From positions 54,446 to 118,445 of the forward strand of contig NZ_PIRF01000007.1 of NCBI RefSeq assembly GCF_003049705.1: DNA of 64,000 nucleotides, given 5' to 3'. Positions 1-9,885 of the stretch are shown one piece after another (positions within the stretch are counted from its first letter, which is position 1; each line of letters opens with the position of its first letter). The notes below the pieces were generated by a model. That model was not told where the DNA came from, searched no databases, and was given only the letters and a program-made list of their open reading frames with translations. The translations under genes and the position numbers were made by a program. This DNA comes from Campylobacter concisus (GTDB taxonomy: Bacteria > Campylobacterota > Campylobacteria > Campylobacterales > Campylobacteraceae).

Positions 1-1534
1 AGCTTGCATTTTCGGGCAAAATTTTACGCCAAATGGCAAGCCTGCCGTTATAATCAGGCTTTTTAAACTCGATCTTGTAGTCAAATCTTCTAGAAAACGC
101 CACATCAAGGCTTTGTAAGAAATTTGTCGTAGCAATCAGCACGCCCTCAAAGCGCTCGATCTGCTCTAAAAAGATATTTTGCATTTGATTATGCATCTTC
201 TCAGCCCCGCTCGAGCTCTCCACTCTCGTGCTTAAGAACTGATCGGCCTCATTTAGCAAGAGCACCGGCTCGCTGCCACTTTTTTTGCAAATTTCTTTGT
301 AAGTATCAAAAATTTTCCTTACATTTTGCTCGCTCTCGCCGACATATTTGCTTAAAATTTTTGAACAGTCAAAGCTTAAAATTTGCTTCTTTAGGCTCTT
401 TGCAAGCCCAACGGCACTCATCGTCTTACCAGTGCCAGGCTCGCCGTAAAAGATGATCTTAGCGTCTATGTTTTTTCTAGTTTTTATGCCCCAGCTGCTA
501 AGTCTAGCAAGCACTTTTTTATCGACTTGCTTTAGTATCGTGCTTAAAAGCTGCTTTGTCTTTTCGTTTAGCACGACGTCTTCTAGGCTAGTTACTGGCT
601 CTATTAGCTCAAAAATTTCTTGCTCTTTTACTAGGCTTTCGATCTTGATTTTTTTGCTATTTTTATCATTTTTTGGGTGCATTATGCTTTGCAAAATTTC
701 TTCATTTATAAAAAAGCTCTTGCTTACATTGCCATAAGCGTTTAAAACCTCGTCGTAGTCAATGAGCGCACCCTCTATGAGCCTTGAGCCGTCCTCTAAA
801 AGAGTGCGATTTTTGATGCGCTCAAGCTCATCTTTGCTTATTAGCCCAACTAGCGTGTTTAGATCGCGACCATTTTCAAAGTCGCCCGCGTATTCCTCTT
901 TTAAAAGGGCTAAAAATATGATCTGCTCTTTTTCATCAAGCGAATTTTCTTTAAAAATTTGCTCTATCTTTAGGCTGATCTTGCTTAGTTTTACGCGCTC
1001 GTTGATTCGCTTTGTTAGCTCAGAAATTTGTTCATTTATGCGCTTTTTTGCATCACTTGAGCCATCGCCAAAAATAGCAGCCTTTGAGTAAAGCTCTACT
1101 TTTAAAAACTGATCTTTTAAATACTCCAAATGATCCTCATATGGCGCAAGCTCTGGTAAATTTATGTCAGCGTTGCCATCTTCAAGAATTTTTAAAAATG
1201 TGGCTGATAGAGAAATTTCAGAATGAAGCAACGAAAGAAGCCCTTGAGCTGAAGCCCTTTGCGTGCTCTCAGGTATTTTAAAAAGACTATAATTTTGTAC
1301 AATCCAACCACTATCAAGCAAATTTTTTATAAATTTTAGATACAAAAGCTGCTTATCATTTTGCGTGCCAAAGACTGCTCCAAGTAGCTCAAAAACACTC
1401 ATATTAGCTGTTCCTTGCACATAAGCTTTACTTAGATATTTTAAAATTTCTCCCTCTTCGTCGCCGCACTTTATCAGCTCGTAAATTTTGCTTTTTTTGA
1501 GATCCTGGTTTAAAAAATCAAGCAAGTATTTCAC
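1..1534 (-). CDS. AAA+ ATPase, C-terminus cut by window edge
   Basis: The frame is open from a GTG at 1534-1532 to the left edge (about 511 codons), so the C-terminus lies outside. The GTG shares one base with the stop of the upstream acyl-CoA ligase gene and has AAGGA about nine bases before it. The N-terminal 350 residues are helical and charged with no recognised domain. A classical AAA module follows: Walker A GEPGTGKT near residue 363, Walker B-like VLLLNEAD (Asn in place of the usual first Asp) near residue 430, and a downstream ATTN sensor-type stretch. An ARG-finger-like RRFDYKIEF follows. The architecture resembles stand-alone AAA remodelling or protease-like ATPases of Campylobacterota. 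The substrate is unknown. It is the last gene seen of an overlapping minus-strand chain with fadL and fadD, but that does not prove a lipid role. Confidence 0.85.
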   Translation of the reverse strand, partial: MKYLLDFLNQDLKKSKIYELIKCGDEEGEILKYLSKAYVQGTANMSVFELLGAVFGTQNDKQLLYLKFIKNLLDSGWIVQNYSLFKIPESTQRASAQGLLSLLHSEISLSATFLKILEDGNADINLPELAPYEDHLEYLKDQFLKVELYSKAAIFGDGSSDAKKRINEQISELTKRINERVKLSKISLKIEQIFKENSLDEKEQIIFLALLKEEYAGDFENGRDLNTLVGLISKDELERIKNRTLLEDGSRLIEGALIDYDEVLNAYGNVSKSFFINEEILQSIMHPKNDKNSKKIKIESLVKEQEIFELIEPVTSLEDVVLNEKTKQLLSTILKQVDKKVLARLSSWGIKTRKNIDAKIIFYGEPGTGKTMSAVGLAKSLKKQILSFDCSKILSKYVGESEQNVRKIFDTYKEICKKSGSEPVLLLNEADQFLSTRVESSSGAEKMHNQMQNIFLEQIERFEGVLIATTNFLQSLDVAFSRRFDYKIEFKKPDYNGRLAIWRKILPENAS

Positions 1535-3210
1535 TAAAATTTATCCTTCATCTGCTCTATTTGCTCTTTTAATACACGTTTTAGCACCTTACCAGTGGCA
1601 TTTCTAGGCAACTCTTCGGCAAAATAGATACTCTTTGGTATCTTGAAATTTGCTAAATTTTTCTTCAAATGCTCTCTTACTGTTTTTTCATCAAGATCCA
1701 TGCCATCTTTTACCTGAATAAACGCCACAACCTCTTCATCGGCATGCACGTCTTTTACGCCGATTACCGCTGTTGCTTCAACTGCTTCAAGTTTGTAAAT
1801 AACCTCTTCGATCTCGCGCGGATAGATGTTAATGCCCTTTGATATGATAAGGTCTTTTTTACGATCAACGATATAGATAAAGCCCTCTTCATCGACTTTT
1901 CCAAGATCTCCGGTCTTTAACCAGCCGTTTATTATGGTCTCATCAGTGATGCTTGGCATACCATAGTAGCCTTGCATGACGCAGTCGCCCTTTACAATGA
2001 TCTCGCCGATCTGGCCAACTGGAAGCTCCATCATCTCATCATTTACGATCTTTACCTCATAGCCATCAAGCACAGGCCCTACACTTAAGAGCTTTTGTTT
2101 ATCATATAAATTTGCAGCTACAACTGGCGAGCATTCGCTAAGGCCATATCCCTCGACAAGTGTCGCGCGTGGAAATTTCACTCTAAAGTCATCTATCGTC
2201 TGCTTTGCAAGCGGAGCCGCACCACTTACAAATAGCCTTATGCGGTTAAACCATCTAAAATACCAAGGAATTTTAGCCTTACCGATAGCTGTATAGATGG
2301 CTGGAATTCCTAAAAATACAGTTACACGCTTTAGCAAAGTTTGTTTTAGTACATTTGAAAATGGAAATACCGACTTTACAAGTACCATAGATGCACTCGC
2401 AAATATCGGAAGCAACACCATTGCAGTTAGCGTAAAACTATGAAACATCGGCAAAAAGACTATGAAACGATCACTTTTTTTTACTATGAAACGATCATGA
2501 GCTCCAATTAAATTTGAAAAGATATTTTTATAGCTTATCATCGCGCCTTTTGGCTTGCCAGTAGTGCCTGAAGTGTAAATTATATGCATTAAATCATCTA
2601 TTACCGGATACTTTGTGATACTAAGAGCGTATTTATGATTTAGAGTTTCTATAAAATTTATGTTTTTAACAAGGCCATTATTTTCATAGCCCTTACTCAT
2701 ATCCTCTTTTGAAATTTGAGGCGTTGAAGTAAGATACGCGCTCTCGCCATACTCTTCGTCAGTGTCTATATATTCATCTTTTGAGGCACTTTGAAGTTTC
2801 TTTGGTATTGCTCCGATCCAGATTATCTTTCTTAAAATTTCAAGCTCATTTAATGCGATTAACTCTTTTGCAAGCGAGCTAGACGCAAAAAGCACCTTTG
2901 CACCGCAATCATTTATGATATATTCAAACTCGTTTGCTTTTAAAAAAGTATTCATAGGCACTGCGATACCGCCAATAGCCGTTATAGCCAAATATGAAAT
3001 GATAAATTCTTTCGAGTTTGTAACCGCCATAGCTACTTTATCACCAAATTTTACTCCAGCAAGTTGCAAATAAGCTGCCACTTTATCGACATTTTGCTTT
3101 AATTCGCGATATTTTAGCTTCTCTTTTTCTTCAAAAAGAACTACTTGATTTGGATTTTCCTTTGCTACTTTGGTTAAAATTTCATAAAAATTATTATAAG
3201 AGTATCGCAT
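1534..3210 (-). CDS. fadD: long-chain fatty acid-CoA ligase (AMP-forming)
   Basis: This is a 558-residue ANL-superfamily adenylate-forming enzyme that activates a carboxylic acid with ATP and CoA through an acyl-AMP. Visible motifs are the phosphate-binding YTSGTTGKPKG at residues 212-222, the GYGLSECSP stretch (A5 region), TGDLG and DRKKDLIISKG (A7/A8 hinge), and PRNATGKVLKR with the conserved catalytic lysine near residue 542. The length fits the family. It starts 12 bases after the FadL-type porin gene, which supports fatty acids as substrate: uptake followed by activation. No beta-oxidation genes are visible here, so the acyl-CoA may go to membrane lipid synthesis or detoxification. An aryl acid or medium-chain acid substrate cannot be excluded. 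Confidence 0.88.
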   Translation of the reverse strand: MRYSYNNFYEILTKVAKENPNQVVLFEEKEKLKYRELKQNVDKVAAYLQLAGVKFGDKVAMAVTNSKEFIISYLAITAIGGIAVPMNTFLKANEFEYIINDCGAKVLFASSSLAKELIALNELEILRKIIWIGAIPKKLQSASKDEYIDTDEEYGESAYLTSTPQISKEDMSKGYENNGLVKNINFIETLNHKYALSITKYPVIDDLMHIIYTSGTTGKPKGAMISYKNIFSNLIGAHDRFIVKKSDRFIVFLPMFHSFTLTAMVLLPIFASASMVLVKSVFPFSNVLKQTLLKRVTVFLGIPAIYTAIGKAKIPWYFRWFNRIRLFVSGAAPLAKQTIDDFRVKFPRATLVEGYGLSECSPVVAANLYDKQKLLSVGPVLDGYEVKIVNDEMMELPVGQIGEIIVKGDCVMQGYYGMPSITDETIINGWLKTGDLGKVDEEGFIYIVDRKKDLIISKGINIYPREIEEVIYKLEAVEATAVIGVKDVHADEEVVAFIQVKDGMDLDEKTVREHLKKNLANFKIPKSIYFAEELPRNATGKVLKRVLKEQIEQMKDKF

Positions 3211-3222
3211 TATTGACCCTAA

Positions 3223-4452
3223 CTAAAATGTATATTTAAAAGTCGTACCAAGGATTTGGATCGTACCAGTATCAAATTCCCCTGACATTTTTCCAGTATC
3301 TGATGAAATACCTGTCGCACGCTTCTTATCACGGTGTTGATAAACATATCCAAGTGCCATTTCAAGATTTGGCGTAAATTTATAATTTACTCCAAAAGAA
3401 TATACCTTAGATGTAGTATTTGGAAGCTCTAATCCAGTATGCTTGCTGCTTGTAATATCTTCATCATAGGCAAAGCCAGCCATTAGTCTAAATTTTTCAT
3501 TTACATCATAGGCAAGACCTAGTCTATATGTATTTGTATCTTTTGCATTTTTTATGACTGGATCATCCATTAGCCTTGCAAAAGCTGGACGTGAGTGGGC
3601 TGTGTCTTTATCCATGTATTCAAAGTCATAGCCTTTAAATTTAGACCAATACGTCCTCTCAAAAGCTAGCAAAAGAGTAAAATCGCTAAATTTATATCCA
3701 GTTGCAAGTACAAGCTGTGCAGGAAGTGGGATCTCAACTCTAGTCTTTCCATGATAGCTTATAGGTGCGAATAGCCCTTTAAAATCAGCATCTGTATGGC
3801 CTTTAAGTTCTAAATTTACCTTTGAGCGGTAAGTAACGGCAAGGCTTAAATCTTCAATAGGTCTATAAGTAAGTGCGACATTGTAACCGTAGTCCATGCC
3901 ATCACCTTTTATCTCTCTGTAGCCTATCTGTCCAAAATCACTTGCTATCTTACCTTTACTATAAACACCTCTAGCACCAAGAGCAATAGCAAGCTTATCG
4001 TTTATGCGGTAAGCTACGGTTGGATTTAACTCAACAACTTGCAGCTTAAACCTTTTAGCGGTAAATGCAGTAGCTGGATCTTCCCATGATACACCAACAG
4101 CAGCAGGAACGGCAAGAGCTAAACCAAATTTCCAGTTTTCATAAATTTCTGGCGTTACAAAACTAAATGTACCAGCTAGCGAGTCAAATTTTTCTGACCT
4201 ATAGCTTTTGCCACTATCACTTTTAAACTCGAGCTTATTTATATGAAACCAGCCAAGCGTGCTTTCAAAATGGTGAAGCCCGTCTAAAAACATCATATTT
4301 GCTGGGTTAAAATACGCCGCATCAGCCCCAAAACTAAAGGCTATGTTACTAGCAGCAAGACCTAAAGAATCAGCACTTTGCTCAGGAACTTTATAACCTC
4401 CAGCATTTAGCAAAGTAGATATTGCAATAATGCTTAATAGCACTTTTTTCAT
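3223..4452 (-). CDS. fadL: FadL/TodX-family outer membrane transport protein
   Basis: The chosen ATG at 4452 gives a 409-residue protein with a signal peptide beginning [16 protein letters not shown] longer reading from 4500 adds an unlikely charged 16-residue extension. The ATG overlaps the nfo stop as ATGA and follows GGAAAAACT. The mature N-terminus [19 protein letters not shown] matches the FadL/TodX pattern, in which the N-terminal segment plugs the barrel. The rest alternates aromatic beta-strands and ends in YTF, a typical outer-membrane terminal aromatic. The family moves long-chain fatty acids or other hydrophobic compounds across the outer membrane. The adjacent acyl-CoA ligase supports fatty acid uptake; an aromatic hydrocarbon substrate is the main alternative. 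Confidence 0.88.
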   Translation of the reverse strand: MKKVLLSIIAISTLLNAGGYKVPEQSADSLGLAASNIAFSFGADAAYFNPANMMFLDGLHHFESTLGWFHINKLEFKSDSGKSYRSEKFDSLAGTFSFVTPEIYENWKFGLALAVPAAVGVSWEDPATAFTAKRFKLQVVELNPTVAYRINDKLAIALGARGVYSKGKIASDFGQIGYREIKGDGMDYGYNVALTYRPIEDLSLAVTYRSKVNLELKGHTDADFKGLFAPISYHGKTRVEIPLPAQLVLATGYKFSDFTLLLAFERTYWSKFKGYDFEYMDKDTAHSRPAFARLMDDPVIKNAKDTNTYRLGLAYDVNEKFRLMAGFAYDEDITSSKHTGLELPNTTSKVYSFGVNYKFTPNLEMALGYVYQHRDKKRATGISSDTGKMSGEFDTGTIQILGTTFKYTF

Positions 4453-5300
4453 AGTTTTTCCTTTTCGAAATTTCTTAAAATTTTTATCTCGTCTTCCCAA
4501 ATACTCTCGTCAATCGTCTCTAATATTAAAGGAATTTCGCCTATTTTATCATCATTTATTATATTTTTAAAAGCACTAAATCCAAGCTCACCCTTGCCAA
4601 GGCTCTCGTGCCTATCTTTTTTCGAGCCAAGTCCAAATTTTGCATCATTTAAATGCATGCCAGATAAAAATTTATAGCCAATGATCGCATCAAATTCCCC
4701 CATAGTTTTGGCGTAGGCCTCTTTACTTCTTAGATCATATCCAGCAGCAAATGCGTGACAGGTATCAAAGCAAACACCAACCCTACTCTCATCGTCTACT
4801 CGCTCTATCAAATAAGCAATCTGCTTAAAACTAAAGCCTAAATTTGAGCCTTGTGCAGCTGTATTTTCGATGACTAGCTTTACACCGCTTGTGCGTTTAA
4901 GTGCCACATTCATGCAGTTTGCGATATTATCTAAGCACTCTTTTTCACTTATTTGTTTTAGATGTGAGCCTGGATGAAAATTTAAAAGCTCTAGCCCAAG
5001 CTTACTGGCGCGATCTATCTCATCCACAAAGGCTTCAAGCGACTTTGCTCTTGCCTCCTCATCTGGATGGCCTAAATTTATCAAGTAACTACTGTGTGGC
5101 AAAACATGCTTTGTGCTTATGCCAGAAATTTTTAGATTTTCTTTAAACTGCTCTATTTCACTAGCACTTAGCTCTTTTGCATTCCACTGGCGTTGATTTT
5201 TTGTAAAAAGAGCAAAGGCATTTGCTCCTATTTTTGCAGCATTTAACGGAGCGTTAAACACGCCTCCAGCCGCACTTACGTGAGCTCCGATGTATCTCAT
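4449..5300 (-). CDS. nfo: deoxyribonuclease IV (endonuclease IV)
   Basis: This 283-residue AP endonuclease has a TIM-barrel fold and uses three zinc ions to cut abasic sites in base excision repair. Visible family motifs are [10 protein letters not shown] at the N-terminus, [30 protein letters not shown] and [18 protein letters not shown]. These carry the His, Glu and Asp metal ligands. Length matches E. coli Nfo (285). The start ATG overlaps the upstream lipoprotein stop (ATGA), and its own stop overlaps the fadL start the same way, so translation is probably coupled along this chain. Confidence 0.96.
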   Translation of the reverse strand: MRYIGAHVSAAGGVFNAPLNAAKIGANAFALFTKNQRQWNAKELSASEIEQFKENLKISGISTKHVLPHSSYLINLGHPDEEARAKSLEAFVDEIDRASKLGLELLNFHPGSHLKQISEKECLDNIANCMNVALKRTSGVKLVIENTAAQGSNLGFSFKQIAYLIERVDDESRVGVCFDTCHAFAAGYDLRSKEAYAKTMGEFDAIIGYKFLSGMHLNDAKFGLGSKKDRHESLGKGELGFSAFKNIINDDKIGEIPLILETIDESIWEDEIKILRNFEKEKL

Positions 5301-5767
5301 TTTAACTCTTTTATTATCACTCTTATTTTATTTTTGCTATCTATAAATTTGACGTAGTTGTCGCAAACCTCGTATTTTATAAAATATGAACTTAGATCTT
5401 GGCTAAAACCACACTCCGTATTTATCAAGCCTTTGCCATCATAAATCTTTTCTCTTTGCAAAATTTCTTCAAAAAGGCTCTCATAGTGCGAAGCTAGAAA
5501 AAATTTCTCATTAAACTCAGTCTTGTTAAAACAAGCATTATTTATGCAAATTTTATCTCTTATGTTTATGTTTGCGGTGTTTACGCCAGAGCTATAAATT
5601 TGCAAATTTAGCTCATTTTTATATTTATGGAAAAATCCAACGTCATTTATCTTGATCATCGGAGAAAATAAAGTAACTTGAAAAGCTTGTGAATTTTGCG
5701 GCGTTTTGGTAGCCACGCAACCTGTAAAAATAAAAACAGATAACAAAGTAAATAAAAAATTTTTCAA
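5297..5767 (-). CDS. putative lipoprotein of unknown function
   Basis: This 156-residue protein has a lipoprotein signal: hydrophobic [17 protein letters not shown] with a lipobox ending at Cys17. The mature part has no domain I recognise; it contains a CINNAC pair and a later Cys, which could form disulfides in the periplasm. It is the first gene of the nfo-fadL-fadD chain and overlaps nfo by four bases. Its AT-rich composition matches the neighbours. Confidence 0.75.
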   Translation of the reverse strand: MKNFLFTLLSVFIFTGCVATKTPQNSQAFQVTLFSPMIKINDVGFFHKYKNELNLQIYSSGVNTANINIRDKICINNACFNKTEFNEKFFLASHYESLFEEILQREKIYDGKGLINTECGFSQDLSSYFIKYEVCDNYVKFIDSKNKIRVIIKELK

Positions 5768-5807
5768 AAATTTTTCCTTATTAATCTAAAATTAAGTATA
5801 AAAGAAA

Positions 5808-5813
5808 TATAAT
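5808..5813 (+). promoter_or_regulatory. sigma70-type -10 box of tRNA-Glu
   Basis: TATAAT lies 22 bases before the first base of the tRNA in an A/T-rich context with no strong -35, as expected for Campylobacter sigma70 promoters. Confidence 0.6.
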
Positions 5814-5835
5814 CCCAACTTCATAACCGACATGT

Positions 5836-5910
5836 GGCCCATTCGTCTAGCGGTTAGGACATCGCCCTTTCACGGCGGTAACACGAGTTCGAGTCTCGTA
5901 TGGGTCACCA
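5836..5910 (+). tRNA. tRNA-Glu (TTC)
   Basis: A cloverleaf is readable. The 5' acceptor strand GGCCCAT pairs with the 3' strand ATGGGTC, and CCA is encoded at 5908-5910. The D-loop carries AGCGGTTAGGA. The anticodon loop CTTTCAC presents TTC, and the T-arm contains GTTCGAG. It stands alone between two minus-strand genes. Confidence 0.97.
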
Positions 5911-5993
5911 CTTCTAAAAATCAAAATCTTATCCATATAAGCTTTAAAATATAGTTAATCTTAAATATTATTTTTAATTGTTATTTTAAATTT

Positions 5994-6554
5994 TTATTGA
6001 ACTGTGCCGCTTTCAATTAAATGCGTTATTAAAATTTTAAAACCTAGAAAAATTAATATCGCTCCTCCCAGAAAGAGCGCCTTTTTCTCTAAAATTTCAC
6101 CCATAAATTTACCTATATAAAAAGCAACCAGACTTAATGCAAAGCAGACTACACCGATGATAAGTGAGCTTTGAAAGATGTTTATCTCTTCAAAGCTAAG
6201 TGTGACACCAACGGCAAGAGCATCCACACTAGTAGCAAATGCCCCATACAAAATGGTCTTAAATCCTATCTTAAGATACTCGCACTCCTCTTTGCTACAG
6301 GCCTCTTTAAACATTCTAAAACCAAGAAAGCAAAGTATAAAAAATGCGATGAAGTGATCGATAGAGCTTATAAATTTTGCAAAACTAACACCTAAAAGAT
6401 AGCCAAGAAGTGGCATAAGAAACTGAAAAAAGCCAAGCGTAAAAGCAATAAATAAAATTTTATTAAGAGCTAAATTTTTATACCTTGCGCCATTTGCCAT
6501 ATTTAGTGCCGCGCTATCCATACTAAGAGCGAAGCTAAGAAGTAAAAGTTGCAT
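5994..6554 (-). CDS. mntP: putative manganese efflux pump MntP
   Basis: This 186-residue inner-membrane protein has about six hydrophobic helices. The start [20 protein letters not shown] and the later [14 protein letters not shown] are the paired Asp-containing repeats typical of the MntP (DUF204) family, where conserved acidic residues within the membrane bind Mn2+. The family exports manganese. No manganese riboswitch or MntR site is evident in the 109-base gap to the next gene, which is divergent. Confidence 0.92.
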   Translation of the reverse strand: MQLLLLSFALSMDSAALNMANGARYKNLALNKILFIAFTLGFFQFLMPLLGYLLGVSFAKFISSIDHFIAFFILCFLGFRMFKEACSKEECEYLKIGFKTILYGAFATSVDALAVGVTLSFEEINIFQSSLIIGVVCFALSLVAFYIGKFMGEILEKKALFLGGAILIFLGFKILITHLIESGTVQ

Positions 6555-6663
6555 AGTCTTCCTTTAAAAAAAGGTTAAATTCTAGTGCAAAAAGATTAAA
6601 TTTATTTTAAGTGTTTAGATATTTTTTGTATGATTTTGCTTTAAATTTAAAAAAGGAAAGAAG

Positions 6664-7413
6664 ATGAAAAGATCTCTTGTTATTCTTTGTGGCGCGCTTG
6701 CTTTAAATTTACAAGCCACAAATATGGACGATATGATAAACAAAGGCGTCAAAATCGCCACTCACGCATCAAGCGGCGACTATAAAAGCTTAGTTAGTGA
6801 AGCGCTAAATGCCGCTGTTAGCGAGCTTTCAAAAGAGGGCTTTATAAACAATGCTACGGCTAAAATTCCACTTCCAAAAAGCCTTGAAATGGCGTCAAAT
6901 TTAGCCAAAAAAGTAGGCGGAGAGAAGTGGGCGCAGGATCTTAGCAAGTCGATAAATAACGCTGCGACCACGGCTGTGCCAAAGGCTGCTGAAATTTTTA
7001 GCGAGAGCATAAAAAACATGAGCGAAGCCGATGTCAAAAAGCTCTTTAATGGCGGCAGCGACAGCGTTACGAAGTATTTGCAGCAAAGCTCCAGCCAAAA
7101 GCTAAAGGCGGCATTTACGCCGATAATTGAGAAAATGATGAGTGATAATAGCTTCGCGACTGCCTATAATGGGCTAAATTCTTTCATCGTCGGCTCAGCA
7201 AAAAATAATGAAACGATAAAATCAGTAAAGAGCCTAGCTAAAAATTTAGGTGCAAGCGAGTATGTACCAGATGACGTCGAGGACCTAAATGCATATATCA
7301 CAAGAAAGACGCTAGATGGGCTATTTAACGTGATGAGCGAGAAGGAAAAAGGGCTAAGAAGCGGCTTTAGCCTAGATAGCGGCAAAAAGGTGCTAGACTC
7401 GATCTTTAAATGA
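6664..7413 (+). CDS. DUF4197 family periplasmic protein
   Basis: This 249-residue protein has a signal peptide (MKRSLVILCGALALNLQA). The mature helical body contains features of DUF4197: repeated ALNAAVSELSKEGFINNA, a KIPLPKSL segment and a C-terminal DGLFNVMSEKEKG. The function of the family is not established. An AAAGGAAAG ribosome-binding site precedes the ATG. The stop overlaps the start of the next gene (ATGA), suggesting coupled expression with the DMT exporter. Confidence 0.85.
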   Translation: MKRSLVILCGALALNLQATNMDDMINKGVKIATHASSGDYKSLVSEALNAAVSELSKEGFINNATAKIPLPKSLEMASNLAKKVGGEKWAQDLSKSINNAATTAVPKAAEIFSESIKNMSEADVKKLFNGGSDSVTKYLQQSSSQKLKAAFTPIIEKMMSDNSFATAYNGLNSFIVGSAKNNETIKSVKSLAKNLGASEYVPDDVEDLNAYITRKTLDGLFNVMSEKEKGLRSGFSLDSGKKVLDSIFK

Positions 7414-8285
7414 AAAATTTAAGCGCGCAAAATAGAGCCGACATCGCACTCATCGTAGTTGCCATCGTTTGGGGCGCTACGTTTTTACCTATGGCAAACG
7501 CACTAAAGACAAATAGTGTCTTTGTCATGCTCTTTTGTAGATTTTTTATTTCCGCTATCTTTATGGGACTTATAGCATTTAAATTTTCTAAAATTTTTAA
7601 TAAAAAAAGTGTAGTTTATGGCACTATCCTTGGCGTAGTTCTTTTTGGTTCGTTTGTTGCTCAAACTTACGCTCTAAAGCTTACTTTTAGCTCAAGTGTT
7701 GCCTTTATTACTGGGCTTGAATGTGTGATTGTGCCTTTTATGACAGCACTTATTTTTAAAAATAAAATAACCATTTTTGCTATTTTTGGTGCATTTATTG
7801 CCATTTTTGGACTATGGCTTTTAAGTGGAGCCACTCTTGCCTTAGGAGCTGGCGAGGCACTTGCCCTACTTTGTGCCATATTTTATGCACTTTACACGAG
7901 CTTAAATGGCCACTTTGTAAGAAAATGCGAGCTTTATTTGCTTGTATTTGTGGTATTTCTCACCGTCTCTTTACTCTCATTTGTCTTTGCGTTTATTGAA
8001 GGTAGTGTGGCGCCAAATTACGATAGGGAATTTTTTATAGCAATTTTTATCACTGCATTTATTGGCACCATATTTTGCTACTTTGTTCAAACCATTGCTC
8101 AAAGATATACAACGGCTAGCAAGGCAGCTTTATTTTTCTGTCTTGAACCAGTTTCTGCTGGCTTTATCGGCTATTTTTTCGCTGGTGAAAAGCTAACTCT
8201 CATACAAATTTTTGGCGCGATCTTAATAATCTTTGGAGTTATTTTTAGCGAATTTGGTAAAAATGTTTCCCTAGGTAAAAACTAG
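7410..8285 (+). CDS. EamA/DMT-superfamily transporter
   Basis: This 291-residue inner-membrane protein has about ten hydrophobic segments arranged as two EamA repeats. The first begins IALIVVAIVWGATF and the second near GEALALLCAIFYALYTSL. The signature FFCLEPVSAGFIGYFFAGE near the C-terminus is typical of drug/metabolite exporters of this family. The substrate is unknown. It overlaps the DUF4197 gene by four bases and ends two bases before a convergent methyltransferase gene. Confidence 0.9.
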   Translation: MKNLSAQNRADIALIVVAIVWGATFLPMANALKTNSVFVMLFCRFFISAIFMGLIAFKFSKIFNKKSVVYGTILGVVLFGSFVAQTYALKLTFSSSVAFITGLECVIVPFMTALIFKNKITIFAIFGAFIAIFGLWLLSGATLALGAGEALALLCAIFYALYTSLNGHFVRKCELYLLVFVVFLTVSLLSFVFAFIEGSVAPNYDREFFIAIFITAFIGTIFCYFVQTIAQRYTTASKAALFFCLEPVSAGFIGYFFAGEKLTLIQIFGAILIIFGVIFSEFGKNVSLGKN

Positions 8286-8286
8286 T

Positions 8287-9012
8287 TTAAAAGACAAAAA
8301 GCTTCATCTGCGACTCTATCTTTTCATCTATAAACTCGCCGTCAAATCTCTCTTTTAAGATCGCTAAAACCACCTTTTCATCGTAGTTTTTGGCTCCATT
8401 TATCTCAAGGTGCCAGCAGATATTCTCAGCAGCTTCTTGCACACTTCGTCTTGCGATCCTTGTTTCGTTTAAAATTTCACTCTTATAAGCGATCCCTTGC
8501 TTATTTAGCCACGCTTCAAGCCTATTTACAACATTTTTTTGCGAGAGCGTTCGGCCAAATTTTTTAAAAAATGGCTCTAGCAGATCAGAGCTTCTAGGCT
8601 TATCCCAGCCAAGATAGAGTTTTTGTTTTGCGATACTATGAAATTTAGCAAAATCTTCATCGCTAGCAATCGCTGGACTCATCGTGCAAATGGCGATATC
8701 AAAGCGCTTTGCGGGCTTAAATTCTCTCCACGAGCAAACCTCGCTAGTTAAATTTGTCACCCCAAATCTTTTAGCATCTTCATTTAAAATTTCTATCATA
8801 TTTTTTGAGCTATCAATGCCAGTTATATTTTTTGCAGTTTTTGACAAAAATATCGTCCAAACACCGGTACCACAGCCTATATCAAGAATTTCTTTACCGC
8901 TAAAATCAACCCCCCAACACAAAGCTTTAGCAAAAATTTGTTGCTGAATAGCACTTACTTTGCCATCAAACCTTTGATAATTTGACGCCTTTTTATCCCA
9001 TAAATTTTGCAT
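8287..9012 (-). CDS. class I SAM-dependent methyltransferase
   Basis: This 241-residue protein has a Rossmann methyltransferase fold. Motif I ILDIGCGTGVWTIFL (residues about 41-55) binds S-adenosylmethionine, GIDSSKNMIEIL gives the acidic motif II, and FDIAICTMSPAI is the motif IV region. The substrate cannot be deduced. It converges on the DMT transporter and diverges from the thioesterase gene, sharing a 46-base promoter region with it. Confidence 0.9.
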   Translation of the reverse strand: MQNLWDKKASNYQRFDGKVSAIQQQIFAKALCWGVDFSGKEILDIGCGTGVWTIFLSKTAKNITGIDSSKNMIEILNEDAKRFGVTNLTSEVCSWREFKPAKRFDIAICTMSPAIASDEDFAKFHSIAKQKLYLGWDKPRSSDLLEPFFKKFGRTLSQKNVVNRLEAWLNKQGIAYKSEILNETRIARRSVQEAAENICWHLEINGAKNYDEKVVLAILKERFDGEFIDEKIESQMKLFVF

Positions 9013-9032
9013 TTTAGCTCCTTATTTTTGGT

Positions 9033-9038
9033 TATAAT
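9033..9038 (+). promoter_or_regulatory. -10 box upstream of the thioesterase gene
   Basis: TATAAT in GGTTATAATTCTAGC lies 20 bases before the ATG at 9059. It would leave a short leader containing only the ribosome-binding region. Confidence 0.5.
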
Positions 9039-9058
9039 TCTAGCAAAAAAGGCCAGAA

Positions 9059-9451
9059 ATGAAAGATTTTATCTACAAAGTAATAATCCCGCTACAAGCC
9101 ATTGATATGCATGGACACATGAATAATGTCTATTATTTTACTCTTATGCAAGAGGCTGCATTTGCACACTCTGCAGCGGTTGGTGACACGGTCGAGGCGC
9201 AGTATAAAAGAGGCGAGATCTGGCTCATTAGAAAAAATGAAGCCAAATATATAAAAAGCGTAAAATTAATGGATGAGGTAGAAATTCACACTTACACACA
9301 AGCTGAAGGCAAGGCGACTTCGTGTAGATATTTTGAGTTTAAAAAAGATGGCGAGCTAATAGCAACTGGCAAGACGGAGTTTGTCTATATCGATCTAAAG
9401 ACAAACCGTCCAAAAGCCATTCCAGCTGAGATCATCGCTCTTTACTCGTGA
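9059..9451 (+). CDS. acyl-CoA thioesterase (hotdog fold, 4HBT type)
   Basis: This 130-residue single-hotdog protein has the start motif DMHGHMNNVYYFTLMQEA, which corresponds to the catalytic D-x-x-GH-x-N-x-x-Y block of 4-hydroxybenzoyl-CoA/YbgC-like thioesterases. The rest follows the five-strand sheet pattern. It probably hydrolyses short or medium acyl-CoA thioesters in the cytoplasm. The last ten bases overlap the 3' end of the convergent Fur-family gene. Confidence 0.9.
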   Translation: MKDFIYKVIIPLQAIDMHGHMNNVYYFTLMQEAAFAHSAAVGDTVEAQYKRGEIWLIRKNEAKYIKSVKLMDEVEIHTYTQAEGKATSCRYFEFKKDGELIATGKTEFVYIDLKTNRPKAIPAEIIALYS

Positions 9452-9801
9452 TCACACTCATCACAAACGCCTTTTATCACGGCGCTTTTTATATTTTTAG
9501 CGACGTTTAGATGAGGCATATCGATGTTTGTAACTTTATGACAGACATCGCAGATAAAGTATGCTTTTGCCTCATTTGCTAGTTCGTAGTAGCTTTTATG
9601 ATTATTTTCAGTTTTTATGACAAGGCCCTTTTTTTCAAAAATTTCTATGCTTCTATAAAAAGTAGTTTTATTTGCATTAAGGCTTTCTAAAATTTCATCA
9701 TAACTTAATGGAGTTTTGGTATTTTGCAAAATTTCAACGAGCTTTATGCGAAACGTAGTTGCTTTGATACTATGCTCTTCTAAGAAATTTCTTGCATTCA
9801 T
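9442..9801 (-). CDS. Fur-family regulator, probably Zur-like
   Basis: This 119-residue protein has the Fur-family layout. An N-terminal winged helix (residues about 5-80) contains NKTTFYRSIEIFEKKGLV as the recognition-helix region. A short metal-binding dimerisation half follows, with Cys pairs CDVC and CDEC that form the structural zinc site and a His-rich end CDECDHE. It is shorter than Fur (about 150), as many Zur/PerR-like members are. It is divergent from znuA, which makes zinc-dependent control of the znu locus the best hypothesis. This is position-based inference, not proof of metal specificity. Confidence 0.85.
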   Translation of the reverse strand: MNARNFLEEHSIKATTFRIKLVEILQNTKTPLSYDEILESLNANKTTFYRSIEIFEKKGLVIKTENNHKSYYELANEAKAYFICDVCHKVTNIDMPHLNVAKNIKSAVIKGVCDECDHE

Positions 9802-9885
9802 CCTTGCCCTTTTTATTTTTTATATATTAACGCTAAAAGTTTTAAATTTCATTTAAAAAGCACTATATTTAGGCTTTTGTTCTTT

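Noticed and set aside
453..1281. Plus-strand open frames of 65-109 codons at the left edge
   Set aside because: They lie opposite the AAA+ ATPase gene, whose frame is continuous to the edge and carries clear Walker motifs.
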